The notes below the pieces were generated by a model. That model had not been told where the DNA came from. It did no database searches and saw only the letters and a list, made by a program, of their open reading frames with translations. The position numbers were made by a program, and so were the translations under genes. From JAIBJN01 sp035762005 (GTDB taxonomy: Bacteria > Actinomycetota > Thermoleophilia > Gaiellales > Gaiellaceae), in assembly GCA_035762005.1 (NCBI GenBank), contig DASTQA010000062.1:1-17280 (forward strand): a DNA stretch of 17,280 bases. The letters are read 5' to 3'. Shown piece after piece: positions 1 through 7,227 of the stretch; the stretch's first letter is position 1; every line of letters begins with the position of its first letter.

Positions 1-360
1 GGGATGCTCGGGCTCGAGCGGCGTGCCGACACGCCGGCGGCGTCGCTGCCGCACGGAGACGAGCGACGCCTCGGCGTCGCGCGCGCGCTGGCGACGCGAC
101 CGCACTACGTGCTGCTCGACGAGCCGGCCGCCGGCCTGCCCGAGGCGGAGGTGCCGGGCTTCGCCGAGGTCGTCCGGCGGGTGCGGGACGAGCACGAGGC
201 CGGCGTCCTCCTGATCGACCACAACGTCGGGCTGATCCTCGACGTCTGCGACCGCGTCCAGGTGCTCGACGAGGGGCGCACCCTCGCCGAGGGGACGCCG
301 GCCGAGATCCGGCGCAACATCGACGTGACGGCCGCCTACCTCGGGCGCGCCCATGCCTGA
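1..360 (+). CDS. livG: LivG-type branched-chain amino acid ABC transporter ATPase, C-terminal part (cut by window edge)
   Basis: This is the C-terminal 119 residues of an ABC ATPase; the reading frame is open to base 1, so the true start lies outside the window. Visible parts are a signature region (LPHGDERRLGVARAL, a diverged form of LSxGxxR), Walker B with the D-loop (YVLLDEPAAGL), and the switch histidine in LLIDHNV. The DH pair and the short C-terminal tail ending AAYLGRAHA are typical of LivG, the first of two ATPases in hydrophobic amino acid/amide (HAAT) importers. It would hydrolyse ATP at the inner face of the membrane together with LivF. Its last 8 bases overlap livF. The HGD in place of the usual GGx in the signature is a slight oddity. 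No substrate-binding protein gene is seen in the window; it may lie upstream. Confidence 0.88.
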   Translation, partial: GMLGLERRADTPAASLPHGDERRLGVARALATRPHYVLLDEPAAGLPEAEVPGFAEVVRRVRDEHEAGVLLIDHNVGLILDVCDRVQVLDEGRTLAEGTPAEIRRNIDVTAAYLGRAHA

Positions 361-1069
361 GGCAGTGCTCGCGATCCGCGACCTCGAGGTCCGCTACGCG
401 GGCGTTCCCGCCGTTCGGCGGCTCAGCCTCGAGGTCGCCCGCGGCGAGGTCGTCGGGCTCGTCGGCCCGAACGGGGCCGGGAAGTCGACGACGCTCCTGG
501 CGATCATGGGCGTGGTCGCGCCGCACCGAGGCGAGATCCTGCTCGCGGGCCGGCCGCTCGGCGGACAGAGGACGGAGGCGATCGTCCGCTCGGGCGTCGC
601 GCTCGTGCCCGAGCGCCGGCACATCTTCCCGGAGCTCACCGTCGAGGAGAACCTGCGCCTCGGGCTCGTCGGCCGCCGCTCCCGGGAGGGAGCAGGCGAG
701 GACCTCGACCGGGTGGCGGGGCTCTTCCCCGTCGTGCGCGACGCCCGGCACCGGCCGGCCGGCGTCCTCTCCGGCGGCCAGCAGCAGCAGCTCGCGATCG
801 CGCGCGCGCTCGTCGCGCGGCCGCAACTCCTGCTCCTCGACGAGCCGTCGCTCGGGCTCGCCCCCGCCGTCGTGGACGGCGTCTTCGACGCGCTCGCCGA
901 GATCCGCGCCGGCGGCGTCACGATCCTCCTCGTCGAGCAGCGCGCGCAGTTCGCGGTCGGATTCGCCGACCGCACGCACGTGCTCGCGAACGGCGAGCTC
1001 CGGCTCACGCTCACGCCGGCGGACGCCGGCGACACCGAGCGCATCACCGCGGCCTACTTCGGATCGTGA
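353..1069 (+). CDS. livF: LivF-type branched-chain amino acid ABC transporter ATPase
   Basis: A complete 238-residue ABC ATPase, the usual length for LivF. Walker A GPNGAGKST is at residues 38-46, the signature LSGGQQQQLAIARAL is in the middle third, and Walker B LLLLDEPSLGL follows. The switch region reads LLVEQRAQ, and a Gln in place of the usual His is characteristic of LivF proteins (VEQN). The tail ITAAYFGS is also family-typical. It pairs with LivG as the second ATPase of an importer for branched-chain amino acids or, in related systems, short amides or urea. The ATG start overlaps the livG stop by 8 bases, suggesting translational coupling. livH follows 7 bases after the stop. Confidence 0.95.
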   Translation: MPEAVLAIRDLEVRYAGVPAVRRLSLEVARGEVVGLVGPNGAGKSTTLLAIMGVVAPHRGEILLAGRPLGGQRTEAIVRSGVALVPERRHIFPELTVEENLRLGLVGRRSREGAGEDLDRVAGLFPVVRDARHRPAGVLSGGQQQQLAIARALVARPQLLLLDEPSLGLAPAVVDGVFDALAEIRAGGVTILLVEQRAQFAVGFADRTHVLANGELRLTLTPADAGDTERITAAYFGS

Positions 1070-1076
1070 CCGTCGC

Positions 1077-1958
1077 GTGAGCGTCCTCCAGACCCTCGTC
1101 GACGCGATCGCCCTCGGCCTGGTCTACGCGCTCGTCGCCATGGGAATCGGGCTCGTGTTCGGCGTCATGCGGCTCGTCAACTTCGCCCACGGCGAGCTCA
1201 TCACGGCCGGGGCGTACGCGCTCATGCTCACGAACCACCTTCCGCTCGCCGTCGGACTCGCCGCGTGCTTCGGCGCCGTGGTCGTCCTGGCGCTCGCCAT
1301 GGAGACCGCGTACCGGCCGCTCCGGACGACGACGCCGACGACGATGCTCGTGACGACCTTCGCCGTCTCCTTCCTCCTCCAGGCGGTTGCGCTCCTCGCG
1401 TTCGGCGCGCGCGGCCAGAACGTCGGCGTCCTCTCGGAGCTGAACCGCGCGGCCTCGATCGGCGACCTGCGAATCCGCTGGGTGACGCTCGTCTCCATCG
1501 GGGTCGGTGCCGTCCTCTTGGCGGCGACCGCCCTCGTCCTCGCGCGCACCGACATCGGCCTCCAGATGCGCGCCGCGTCGATGGACGCGCCGACCGCGCA
1601 GCTCCTCGGCGTGCGCGCCTCGACCGTCATCCGCTTCGCCTTCCTCCTCGCCGCGGTCGTCGCCGCCGCCGCCACCGTCCTCCTCACGGTGCAGCGGCCG
1701 CTCGTGACCCCGAGCTACGGCTTCCAGCTCGTCATCCCGGCCCTCGTCGGCGTCGTCGTCGGGGGCATGGACCGGCTCGTCACCGCGACCCTCGGCGGCT
1801 TCGCGATCGGGTTCGCGGCGGCCGTGCTCGGCGACGTCCTCCCGGCCGACGGCCGCGTCTTCCTCGACTCGGCGCTCTTCCTCCTCGTCATCCTCGTCCT
1901 GCTCGTGCGCCCGGGCGGCCTCTTCGGCCGCTCGCGCGCGGCCTGGGAGCGCGTGTGA
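1077..1958 (+). CDS. livH: LivH-type branched-chain amino acid ABC transporter permease
   Basis: A 293-residue hydrophobic permease. The N-terminal block around residues 22-42 (GIGLVFGVMRLVNFAHGEL) is the LivH family signature. A cytoplasmic coupling loop follows the middle helices (LQMRAASMDAPTAQLLGV), the ATPase-docking EAA-like motif of these permeases. About eight membrane segments can be read, and the C-terminus ends in the usual LLVRPGGLFGR. It forms the channel with LivM. The GTG start is 7 bases after livF. The end overlaps livM by 4 bases (GTGA). The substrate cannot be told from the permease; HAAT members carry leucine, urea, short amides and other small polar solutes. Confidence 0.95.
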   Translation: MSVLQTLVDAIALGLVYALVAMGIGLVFGVMRLVNFAHGELITAGAYALMLTNHLPLAVGLAACFGAVVVLALAMETAYRPLRTTTPTTMLVTTFAVSFLLQAVALLAFGARGQNVGVLSELNRAASIGDLRIRWVTLVSIGVGAVLLAATALVLARTDIGLQMRAASMDAPTAQLLGVRASTVIRFAFLLAAVVAAAATVLLTVQRPLVTPSYGFQLVIPALVGVVVGGMDRLVTATLGGFAIGFAAAVLGDVLPADGRVFLDSALFLLVILVLLVRPGGLFGRSRAAWERV

Positions 1959-2950
1959 GGCGCCTCGCCGGGCTCGCCGGGCTGGTCGCGCCGGTGCTCC
2001 TGCTCGCCCTCGTCGGCGTCGTCGGCACCTTCACCTCCCGCTCGGTGCAGTTCCAGTTCCGCTTCGCGCTCGTGATGGCGACCATCGTGATCGCGCTCTA
2101 CGTCTTCGTCGGTAACTCCGGCGTCGTCTCCTTCGGGCACGTGAGCTTCGTCGCCGTCGGCGGCTTCGCCGCGGGGCTGACGACGGTGCCCGAGGCGCTG
2201 AAGCTCTCCCTCAGCCCCGACCTCTTCCCGCTCATCGCGAGCGCCGAGGTGGGGAATGCCCTCTCGCTCGTGATCGCCGCCGCCGTCGGCGGGGTCTTCG
2301 CCCTGATCGTCGGCGTGCCGCTCATGCGCCTCTCGGGGCTCTCGGCCGGCATCGCCACGTTCGCCGTGCTCGTGATCACGAACAACGTCCTCCGCAACTG
2401 GGAGGCGATCGGCCCGGGCGCGCGGACCCTCTCGCTCGTCCCGGAGACGACCGGCTTCCTGCAGGCGACGATCGGGGTGATCGCCGTCGCGGCGCTCGCG
2501 TTCGCCTACCAGCGCAGCCGCTTCGGCCGCGTCCTCCGTGCCTCGAGCGACGACCCCGCGGCTGCGCAGGGCGCCGGCGTCGACATCTACCGGCAGCGGC
2601 TCCTCGCCTTCACGCTCTCCGGCGGGCTCGCGGGCTTCGCGGGCGGGCTGCTCGTCCACCTGCTCGGCAGCATCACGACGCAGCAGGTGTACCTCGACCT
2701 CGCCTTCCTCACGCTGGCGATGCTCGTCATCGGCGGCGTCCGCAGCCTCTGGGGCGCGGTCGTCGGCGCGCTCCTCGTGAGCGGGATCAACTCGCTCCTC
2801 CTCACGGCCGAGCGCGGCCTCGGCCTCGGCGTGACCGAGGTCACGGTTCCCACCGGCACCCGCCTCGTTACGCTGGGCGCCGTCATGGCGCTGATCCTCC
2901 TCTTCCGGCCCCGCGGCGTGACCGGGGGCCGCGAGCTCACGCTGCGGTGA
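1955..2950 (+). CDS. livM: LivM-type branched-chain amino acid ABC transporter permease
   Basis: A 331-residue permease when started at the GTG that overlaps the livH stop as GTGA. The longer open frame upstream is an Arg-rich shadow of livH and should not be included. The LivM signature is seen near residues 49-72 (VGNSGVVSFGHVSFVAVGG). The EAA-like coupling loop is FGRVLRASSDDPAAAQGAGV, and the C-terminus is LFRPRGVTGG. Many hydrophobic segments are visible. It partners LivH in the membrane. Its own stop overlaps the next gene as GTGA, so livH, livM and the ketopantoate-reductase-like gene are probably translated in a coupled chain. A LivM of about 330 residues is ordinary. Confidence 0.94.
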   Translation: MRRLAGLAGLVAPVLLLALVGVVGTFTSRSVQFQFRFALVMATIVIALYVFVGNSGVVSFGHVSFVAVGGFAAGLTTVPEALKLSLSPDLFPLIASAEVGNALSLVIAAAVGGVFALIVGVPLMRLSGLSAGIATFAVLVITNNVLRNWEAIGPGARTLSLVPETTGFLQATIGVIAVAALAFAYQRSRFGRVLRASSDDPAAAQGAGVDIYRQRLLAFTLSGGLAGFAGGLLVHLLGSITTQQVYLDLAFLTLAMLVIGGVRSLWGAVVGALLVSGINSLLLTAERGLGLGVTEVTVPTGTRLVTLGAVMALILLFRPRGVTGGRELTLR

Positions 2951-3867
2951 GGGTCTGCGTCGTCGGCTGCGGCGCGGTCGGGTCGCTCTTCGCGGCGTCG
3001 CTCGCGCAGCTCGAGGACGTCGAGGTCTGGGCGTACGACCTCGCCGAGGACCACGTGCGCGCGATGCGCGAGCACGGCCTCAGGGTCTCCGGCGCGGGCG
3101 AGCTCGTGGGCCGGGTGAGTGCGACGACGGACGCCTCGGAGCTGCCGCCCTGCGACTTCGGCATCGTCGCCACGAAGAGCATGCACACGGGCGCCGCGCT
3201 CGCGGCGGCCGCGCACGCGCTCGCCGGGGGCGCGGTCTGCTCCGTGCAGAACGGGCTCGGGAACGAGGAGGCGATCGCCGAGCACGTCCCCCGCGTGATC
3301 CGCGGGACGACCTTCCCGGCGGGCCGCATCGTCGAGCCGGGCCACGTCCACTGGGACGTCAAGGGCGAGACGACGATCGGGCCGTTCGAGCCGAGCCCCG
3401 CCTCCGCGGACGAGATCGAGCGGCTCGCGGACGCCTGCACGCGGGCCGGGATGCCGACCGCCGCCGTCGCCGACGCGCGCGGGCCCCAGTGGCGCAAGGT
3501 GATCTTCAACGCGGCCACGAACCCGATCGGCGCGCTCACGGGGCTCACGCACGGCCGCGTCTGCGCGGACGAGGCGCTCCGGCGGCTCGTGAGCCGGCTC
3601 GTGGACGAGGGCAAGGCGGTCGCGGGCGCGCAGGCGATCGCGCTGGACGCCGACCCGGAGGAGCTCATCGACTACGCGGCCCGGCCCGAGGTCGCCTACG
3701 ACCACAAGGCGAGCATGCTCCAGGACGTCGAGGCGAGGCGGGAGACCGAGATCGACTACCTGAACGGCGGTATCGTCCGCTTCGGCCGCGAGCACGGGGT
3801 GGCGACGCCGCTGAACGCGGCGGTGACCGCGCTGATCAAGGGACTGGAGGCTTCGTGGCGGCAGTGA
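2947..3867 (+). CDS. Ketopantoate reductase (ApbA/PanE) family NADP-dependent oxidoreductase
   Basis: A 306-residue protein with an N-terminal Rossmann motif GCGAVG (residues 7-12) and the ApbA/PanE C-terminal helical domain. Residues matching the E. coli PanE active site are present: Asn102 in QNGLGNEE, Lys184 with Asn188 and Asn192 in WRKVIFNAATNP, Ser256 in SMLQD, and Glu268 in TEIDYLNGG. It should reduce a 2-keto acid, with ketopantoate to pantoate as the family reaction. Its position inside an importer operon, away from other pantothenate genes, suggests it may act on a keto or hydroxy acid from the imported compound instead. The GTG start overlaps livM by 4 bases. I leave out the panE symbol because many paralogues act on other 2-keto acids. 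Confidence 0.9.
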   Translation: MRVCVVGCGAVGSLFAASLAQLEDVEVWAYDLAEDHVRAMREHGLRVSGAGELVGRVSATTDASELPPCDFGIVATKSMHTGAALAAAAHALAGGAVCSVQNGLGNEEAIAEHVPRVIRGTTFPAGRIVEPGHVHWDVKGETTIGPFEPSPASADEIERLADACTRAGMPTAAVADARGPQWRKVIFNAATNPIGALTGLTHGRVCADEALRRLVSRLVDEGKAVAGAQAIALDADPEELIDYAARPEVAYDHKASMLQDVEARRETEIDYLNGGIVRFGREHGVATPLNAAVTALIKGLEASWRQ

Positions 3868-4994
3868 GCGGGGAGGTCGAGCTGCGCTACCGGAACGTCC
3901 GCGAGGCGCTCGCCAAGAGCGGGCTCGACGCGGCGATCGTCGCGGGCAGCGAGTACACGGGCTTCGAGGGCGCGGTCACGTACCTCTCGGGCTTCGTCAT
4001 CGTCCACCGCTACGCCTACGTCGTCCTCCCGCTCGAGGGCGAGCCGGCGATCGTCTTCCCGAGCGAGGCCCGCTACGTCGGCGAGCACGGGACGACCTGG
4101 ATCGACGAGCAGGTCTTCGTCGAGACCCCGGGCGCCTGGATGCGGGAGCGGGCGCGCGAGCGCGGCTGGTCGCGCGTGGGCGTCTACGGCCTCGACTACG
4201 TCATGCCCGTGCGCGACTACCGCGCGCTCGCCGACGGCGGTCCCGAGCTCGTCGCCTTCGACGTCGAGTTCGACCTCGCCCGCGCGGTCAAGAGCGAGGA
4301 GGAGCTCGCGTCGGTCCGCGACAGCGTCCGCATCAACACCGAGGGCTTCTGGCTCTTCCTCGACGCGTTCGAGCCCGGGAGGACCGAGGCGGAGGTGCTC
4401 GCCCCCTGCGAGCGCTACTTCGTCGAGCAGGGGTGCGGGCGGCTGACGATGGACATGGTCCTCGTCGGCGACGAGCCCGGCGCGGCGCTGCCCGAGTTTC
4501 GGATCGCGAGCCGGGAGCGCCGGATCGAGGGCGGCGATCTCGTCCTGCCCTCGCTCGAGATCGCGGGCCCCGGCGGCCACTGGGTCGAGGTCTCGCGCGC
4601 CGTCGCCGCCGGCGAGCCGGGCGAGGAGACGAAGCGGATGCTCGAGGCATACGAGGAGTACGCGGAGGCGGCCGCCGGGGCGATGCGCCCGGGTGCGAGC
4701 GCCCACGACGTGCACCGGGCCGTCGCGCGGGGGTTCGTCGAGCGCGGCTTCGGCCTCGGGCACGTCACCGGGCACTCCATCGGGATGACGATGATCGAGT
4801 TCCCGAAGATCGGCGAGGGCGTCGAGACCGAGCTGGCCGAGAACATGGTCTTCTCCATGCACCCGCACGCGATCGCCGAGGACGGGCGGTCGTGCCTCTA
4901 CATGCAGGACACGTGGCTCGTGACCGCAGGCGGCGGCGAGCCGCTCGCCGGGCTGCCGATGCGAATCTTCGCGCACACGGACTCGCGTCCCTGA
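3855..4994 (+). CDS. Creatinase/aminopeptidase P-fold (M24 family) protein with degenerate metal site
   Basis: A 379-residue protein with a creatinase-type N-terminal domain (about 1-150) and a pita-bread C-terminal domain (about 151-360). The canonical M24 ligands D, D, H, E, E align here with Ser233 (in GDLVLPSLE), Glu245 (HWVEVSR), His307 (TGHSIGM), His336 (VFSMHPH) and Gln351 (YMQDTW). A dimetal aminopeptidase is therefore unlikely. This resembles metal-independent relatives such as creatinase, which cleave C-N bonds in guanidino or amide compounds, but I do not find the creatinase catalytic His in the expected stretch before the GDLVL segment. The start is uncertain. GTG at 3855 has GGAGG four bases upstream; GTG at 3864 gives a GTGA overlap with the preceding stop, like the two junctions before it. 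It is the last gene of the importer operon. Confidence 0.85.
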   Translation: MAAVSGEVELRYRNVREALAKSGLDAAIVAGSEYTGFEGAVTYLSGFVIVHRYAYVVLPLEGEPAIVFPSEARYVGEHGTTWIDEQVFVETPGAWMRERARERGWSRVGVYGLDYVMPVRDYRALADGGPELVAFDVEFDLARAVKSEEELASVRDSVRINTEGFWLFLDAFEPGRTEAEVLAPCERYFVEQGCGRLTMDMVLVGDEPGAALPEFRIASRERRIEGGDLVLPSLEIAGPGGHWVEVSRAVAAGEPGEETKRMLEAYEEYAEAAAGAMRPGASAHDVHRAVARGFVERGFGLGHVTGHSIGMTMIEFPKIGEGVETELAENMVFSMHPHAIAEDGRSCLYMQDTWLVTAGGGEPLAGLPMRIFAHTDSRP

Positions 4995-5037
4995 CCTGGG
5001 CCGAGGCGCCTGCGGCGGCCGGGGCCGGCCGGTCAGG
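4990..5037. terminator. Possible shared bidirectional terminator between convergent genes
   Basis: CCTGACC (4990-4996) and GGTCAGG (5031-5037) are perfect 7-base inverted arms around a GC-rich loop with GGCC/GCC repeats that can pair further. The stop codons of both convergent genes lie inside the arms (TGA 4992-4994 on +, TGA 5035-5033 on -). There is no T-run on either side, so termination is inferred from position and symmetry only. Confidence 0.4.
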
Positions 5038-6013
5038 ACCGCTGAACCGCCCCGGCGGGCTCCCGGGCCGACGTCGCGGCCGCGCGCGCGGGCGCCGGCC
5101 CGTACGCCTCCGTGAACCCCTGCCGCCAGCTCGGGTGGCGGGGCGTCCAGCCGAGCAGGCGCTTCGCCCTCGCGTTCGAGGCGCCGCGGCTCTCGGTCAT
5201 GAGCACGACGCCCGCCTCGCCGGCGACGAGGCGCGCGAGCAGGCGCGGGACCCGGCGGGGCGGCCTCGCGCCGAGCGCCTCGGCGAGCGCCGGCAGCCAC
5301 GCACGGACCGGCGCGGGCTCGTCGTCGACGACGTTGTAGATCCCGGGCTCGCCGCGCTCGAGGGCGAGCACGGTGGCCGCGGCCGCGTCGTCGAGGTGGA
5401 CGAACGACCACACGCCGCCGCCGTCGCCCACGATCGGGAAGCGTCGTCTCCGCACGAGCTCCACCTGTGCGTCGTCGCGCGAGCCGTAGAAGCCGCCGTA
5501 GCGGAGCACCGTCCCGCCCGCCTCGGTGACCGCCCGCTCGAGGTGGCGGATCGCGGCGAGCGTCTCGCTCATCGCCGGCACCGGCGTCGGGTCGAGCAGG
5601 TCCTCCTCCGTCTTGACGGGCCCGCCCTCGCGGGCGTAGGGCCAGCCGGCGAAGCTCTGGGCGACGACGCGGCCGACACCGAGCTGCCGGGCGGCCGCGA
5701 GCAGCGCGTCCGTGCCCTCGGTTCGGAGGCGGTTCGTCTGCGCGAACGACCGGTCGAAGTGCTTGAAGTCGGCCAGGCCGGCGAGCGCCGTCGCCTGGTG
5801 GACGATCGCGTCGGGCCGCGCGGCGGCGACCGCCTCCCGGACGGCCCGCGGGTCGAGCAGGTCGAGGACGACCGGCTCCGCGCTCTGCGCGCGCAGTCGG
5901 TCCGCCTTCTCCGGCGAGCGGGAGCTCGCGACCACCTCGTGGCCGTGCCGGACGAGCTGGGGAACGAGCCGGGCGCCGATCGCGCCGGTGGCTCCTGCGA
6001 CGAAGACTCGCAT
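5033..6013 (-). CDS. NAD(P)-dependent epimerase/dehydratase-like atypical SDR, partner of the ECF41 sigma factor
   Basis: A 326-residue extended-type SDR. The nucleotide-binding motif GATGAIG is at residues 7-13, followed by VVLDLLDP and PDAIVHQAT, the usual third and fourth strands of the fold. The central active-site region (RVVAQSFAGWPYA) and RYGGFYG are diverged from the YxxxK catalytic pattern, so this is an atypical member and the substrate is unknown. The start is the ATG preceded by AAGGAGAG about 5 bases upstream; a longer frame to 6109 would overrun the divergent sigma gene. Epimerases, oxidoreductases and carboxymuconolactone decarboxylases (the COE group) are the known neighbours and targets of ECF41 sigma factors, and one lies directly opposite. 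A matching promoter sits 33 bases upstream. Confidence 0.88.
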   Translation of the reverse strand: MRVFVAGATGAIGARLVPQLVRHGHEVVASSRSPEKADRLRAQSAEPVVLDLLDPRAVREAVAAARPDAIVHQATALAGLADFKHFDRSFAQTNRLRTEGTDALLAAARQLGVGRVVAQSFAGWPYAREGGPVKTEEDLLDPTPVPAMSETLAAIRHLERAVTEAGGTVLRYGGFYGSRDDAQVELVRRRRFPIVGDGGGVWSFVHLDDAAAATVLALERGEPGIYNVVDDEPAPVRAWLPALAEALGARPPRRVPRLLARLVAGEAGVVLMTESRGASNARAKRLLGWTPRHPSWRQGFTEAYGPAPARAAATSAREPAGAVQRS

Positions 6014-6045
6014 CGTCTCTCTCCTTTCGGTGTCTCTGCCCTGGA

Positions 6046-6072
6046 GACGAGGCGGCGCCTCTTTTCGTGACG
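6046..6072 (-). promoter_or_regulatory. Candidate ECF41-type promoter for the epimerase gene
   Basis: On the minus strand, CGTCACG (6072-6066) is followed by a spacer of exactly 16 bases and then CGTC (6049-6046). The published ECF41 pattern, as I recall it, is TGTCACA-N16-CGTC. The GTCAC core, the spacer length and the -10 all agree. A start about 7 bases downstream would leave a leader of roughly 25 bases that includes the AAGGAGAG ribosome site before the ATG at 6013. Confidence 0.65.
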
Positions 6073-6099
6073 CGTAACGCGCACGTCTGCTATTCCGTC
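6073..6099 (+). promoter_or_regulatory. Candidate ECF41-type promoter for the sigma gene itself (autoregulation)
   Basis: On the plus strand, CGTAACG (6073-6079), a spacer of 16 bases and CGTC (6096-6099) mirror the epimerase promoter directly next to it. One core base differs (GTAAC against GTCAC), so it may be weaker. The -10 ends 8 bases before the ATG at 6108. The transcript would begin at or next to the start codon, which agrees with the absence of any Shine-Dalgarno sequence there. Confidence 0.55.
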
Positions 6100-6107
6100 T
6101 CCTGCCC

Positions 6108-6986
6108 ATGGAGAGCCACGAGGACCTGCGGCCGTACCTGTTCGCGATCGCCTACCGGATGCTCGGCTCGGTGGCCGAGGCCGAGGACGTCGTCCAGGAG
6201 GCGTTCCTGCGCTACCACGAGGCGGGCGCGGAGGCGGAGTCGCCGAAGGCCTACCTGGCGACGGTGACGACGCGGCTCGCCATCGACGGGCTGCGCTCGG
6301 CTCGGGCGCGCCGGGAGGTCTACCCGGGCGAGTGGCTGCCCGAGCCGCTCGTCGACGACGAGGCGATCCGCCACGCCGAGACCGCCGACTCGCTCTCGCT
6401 TGCCTTCCTGCACCTGCTCGAGAAGCTCTCGCCCGTCGAGCGCGCGGTCTTCCTCCTCCGCGAGGTCTTCGACTATCCCTACGACGAGGTCGCCCGGATC
6501 GTCGGCAAGAGCCCCGAGAACTGCCGCCAGATCCTCGCCCGGGCGCACAGGCACATCGAGGCGCGCAGGCGCCGCTTCGCCGTCTCCCGCGAGGAGCGTG
6601 AGGAGGTCGCCCGCCGCTTCATCGCCGCCTGGGAGGAGGGCGACACGGACGGGCTCGTCGAGCTGCTCGCGGCCGACGCGACTGTCTACGGGGACGGCGG
6701 CGGCAAGGCGCCCTCCGTGCGCGAGCCGCTCGTCGGCGCGGAGCGCGTGGCGAAGGCGCTCGTCGGCTGGGGCCGCCAGGCCTGGTCGCGCGGGCTCGTG
6801 CACCGGCCGGCGCTCGTGAACGGCGAGCCGGGCCTCGTCTTCCACGGCCCGGACGGCCGCGCGGTCTGGGTGGCTGAGCTCGAGATCGCGGACGGCGTCG
6901 TCGTAGCCGTGCGCTCGATTCTCAACCCCGACAAGGTTCAAGGGGTACCGCCCTTGGGAGGAGGGAGCGGGCCGGAAGTGGCTTAG
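6108..6986 (+). CDS. ECF41-family (SigJ-like) RNA polymerase sigma factor with fused SnoaL-like domain
   Basis: A 292-residue sigma factor. Region 2 covers about residues 7-70 (FAIAYRMLGSVAEAEDVVQEAFLRY). The linker carries WLPEP (76-80), and region 4 is about 100-155 (LSPVERAVFLLREVFDYPYDEVARIVGKS). A C-terminal SnoaL/NTF2-like domain (about 163-280) contains DGGGK (196-200) and ends with NPDK (273-276). WLPEP, DGGGK and NPDK are hallmarks of group ECF41, in which the fused domain controls activity in place of a separate anti-sigma factor. The inducing signal is unknown in the family. It is divergent from a COE-type epimerase gene, the expected target. An in-frame TAA at 6075 rules out a longer start. 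No ribosome site is seen, so the message is probably leaderless. Confidence 0.93.
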   Translation: MESHEDLRPYLFAIAYRMLGSVAEAEDVVQEAFLRYHEAGAEAESPKAYLATVTTRLAIDGLRSARARREVYPGEWLPEPLVDDEAIRHAETADSLSLAFLHLLEKLSPVERAVFLLREVFDYPYDEVARIVGKSPENCRQILARAHRHIEARRRRFAVSREEREEVARRFIAAWEEGDTDGLVELLAADATVYGDGGGKAPSVREPLVGAERVAKALVGWGRQAWSRGLVHRPALVNGEPGLVFHGPDGRAVWVAELEIADGVVVAVRSILNPDKVQGVPPLGGGSGPEVA

Positions 6987-7012
6987 CGGTCCGGCAGGAC
7001 GAATCAGACCGC
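6986..7012 (+). terminator. Weak hairpin after the sigma gene
   Basis: GCGGTC (6986-6991) can pair with GACCGC (7007-7012), and a competing inner hairpin GTCC-GGCA-GGAC lies within. It begins at the stop codon of the sigma gene. No T-run follows, so this is only a possible terminator. The rest of the gap to 7227 shows no convincing gene; a 68-codon plus-strand frame at 7013-7219 has no ribosome site and no recognisable domain. Confidence 0.3.
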
Positions 7013-7195
7013 GTGGATAGCGTGCCGCGCGAGGGCCCTAAACGGCTACTCGGGGCAGGCGTGCGCGGCGAACTCGGGCGTCGCATGAGCGAGGGTGCAC
7101 GCACGCCTCCCCAGGGTGATGCGGCCGGGGCGGCGCCGGAATCCCATCGGGACTGGGCCTGGGTTTCCCTGCACCCGCCTCCGTCATGGGAGGGC

Positions 7196-7216
7196 GCCTG
7201 GGCGCCGTCGCCAGGC
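7196..7216 (-). terminator. Possible terminator of the amidohydrolase operon
   Basis: On the minus strand, 11 bases past the stop codon at 7228, GCCTGG and CCAGGC form a 6-base stem around a 9-base GC-rich loop. No T-run follows. Position is the main support. Confidence 0.3.
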
Positions 7217-7227
7217 TAGCACGGGCG

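Noticed and set aside
1265..1954. N-terminal extension of livM in an open frame over livH
   Set aside because: It is extremely Arg/Pro-rich and lies inside livH in another frame; the LivM-like sequence begins right after the GTGA overlap at 1955.
3756..5411. 551-residue minus-strand open frame
   Set aside because: It is Arg/Ala-rich shadow coding opposite the M24 gene and extends into the epimerase gene in another frame, with no recognisable domain.
7013..7219. 68-residue plus-strand frame after the sigma gene
   Set aside because: No ribosome site, no domain, low-complexity composition.
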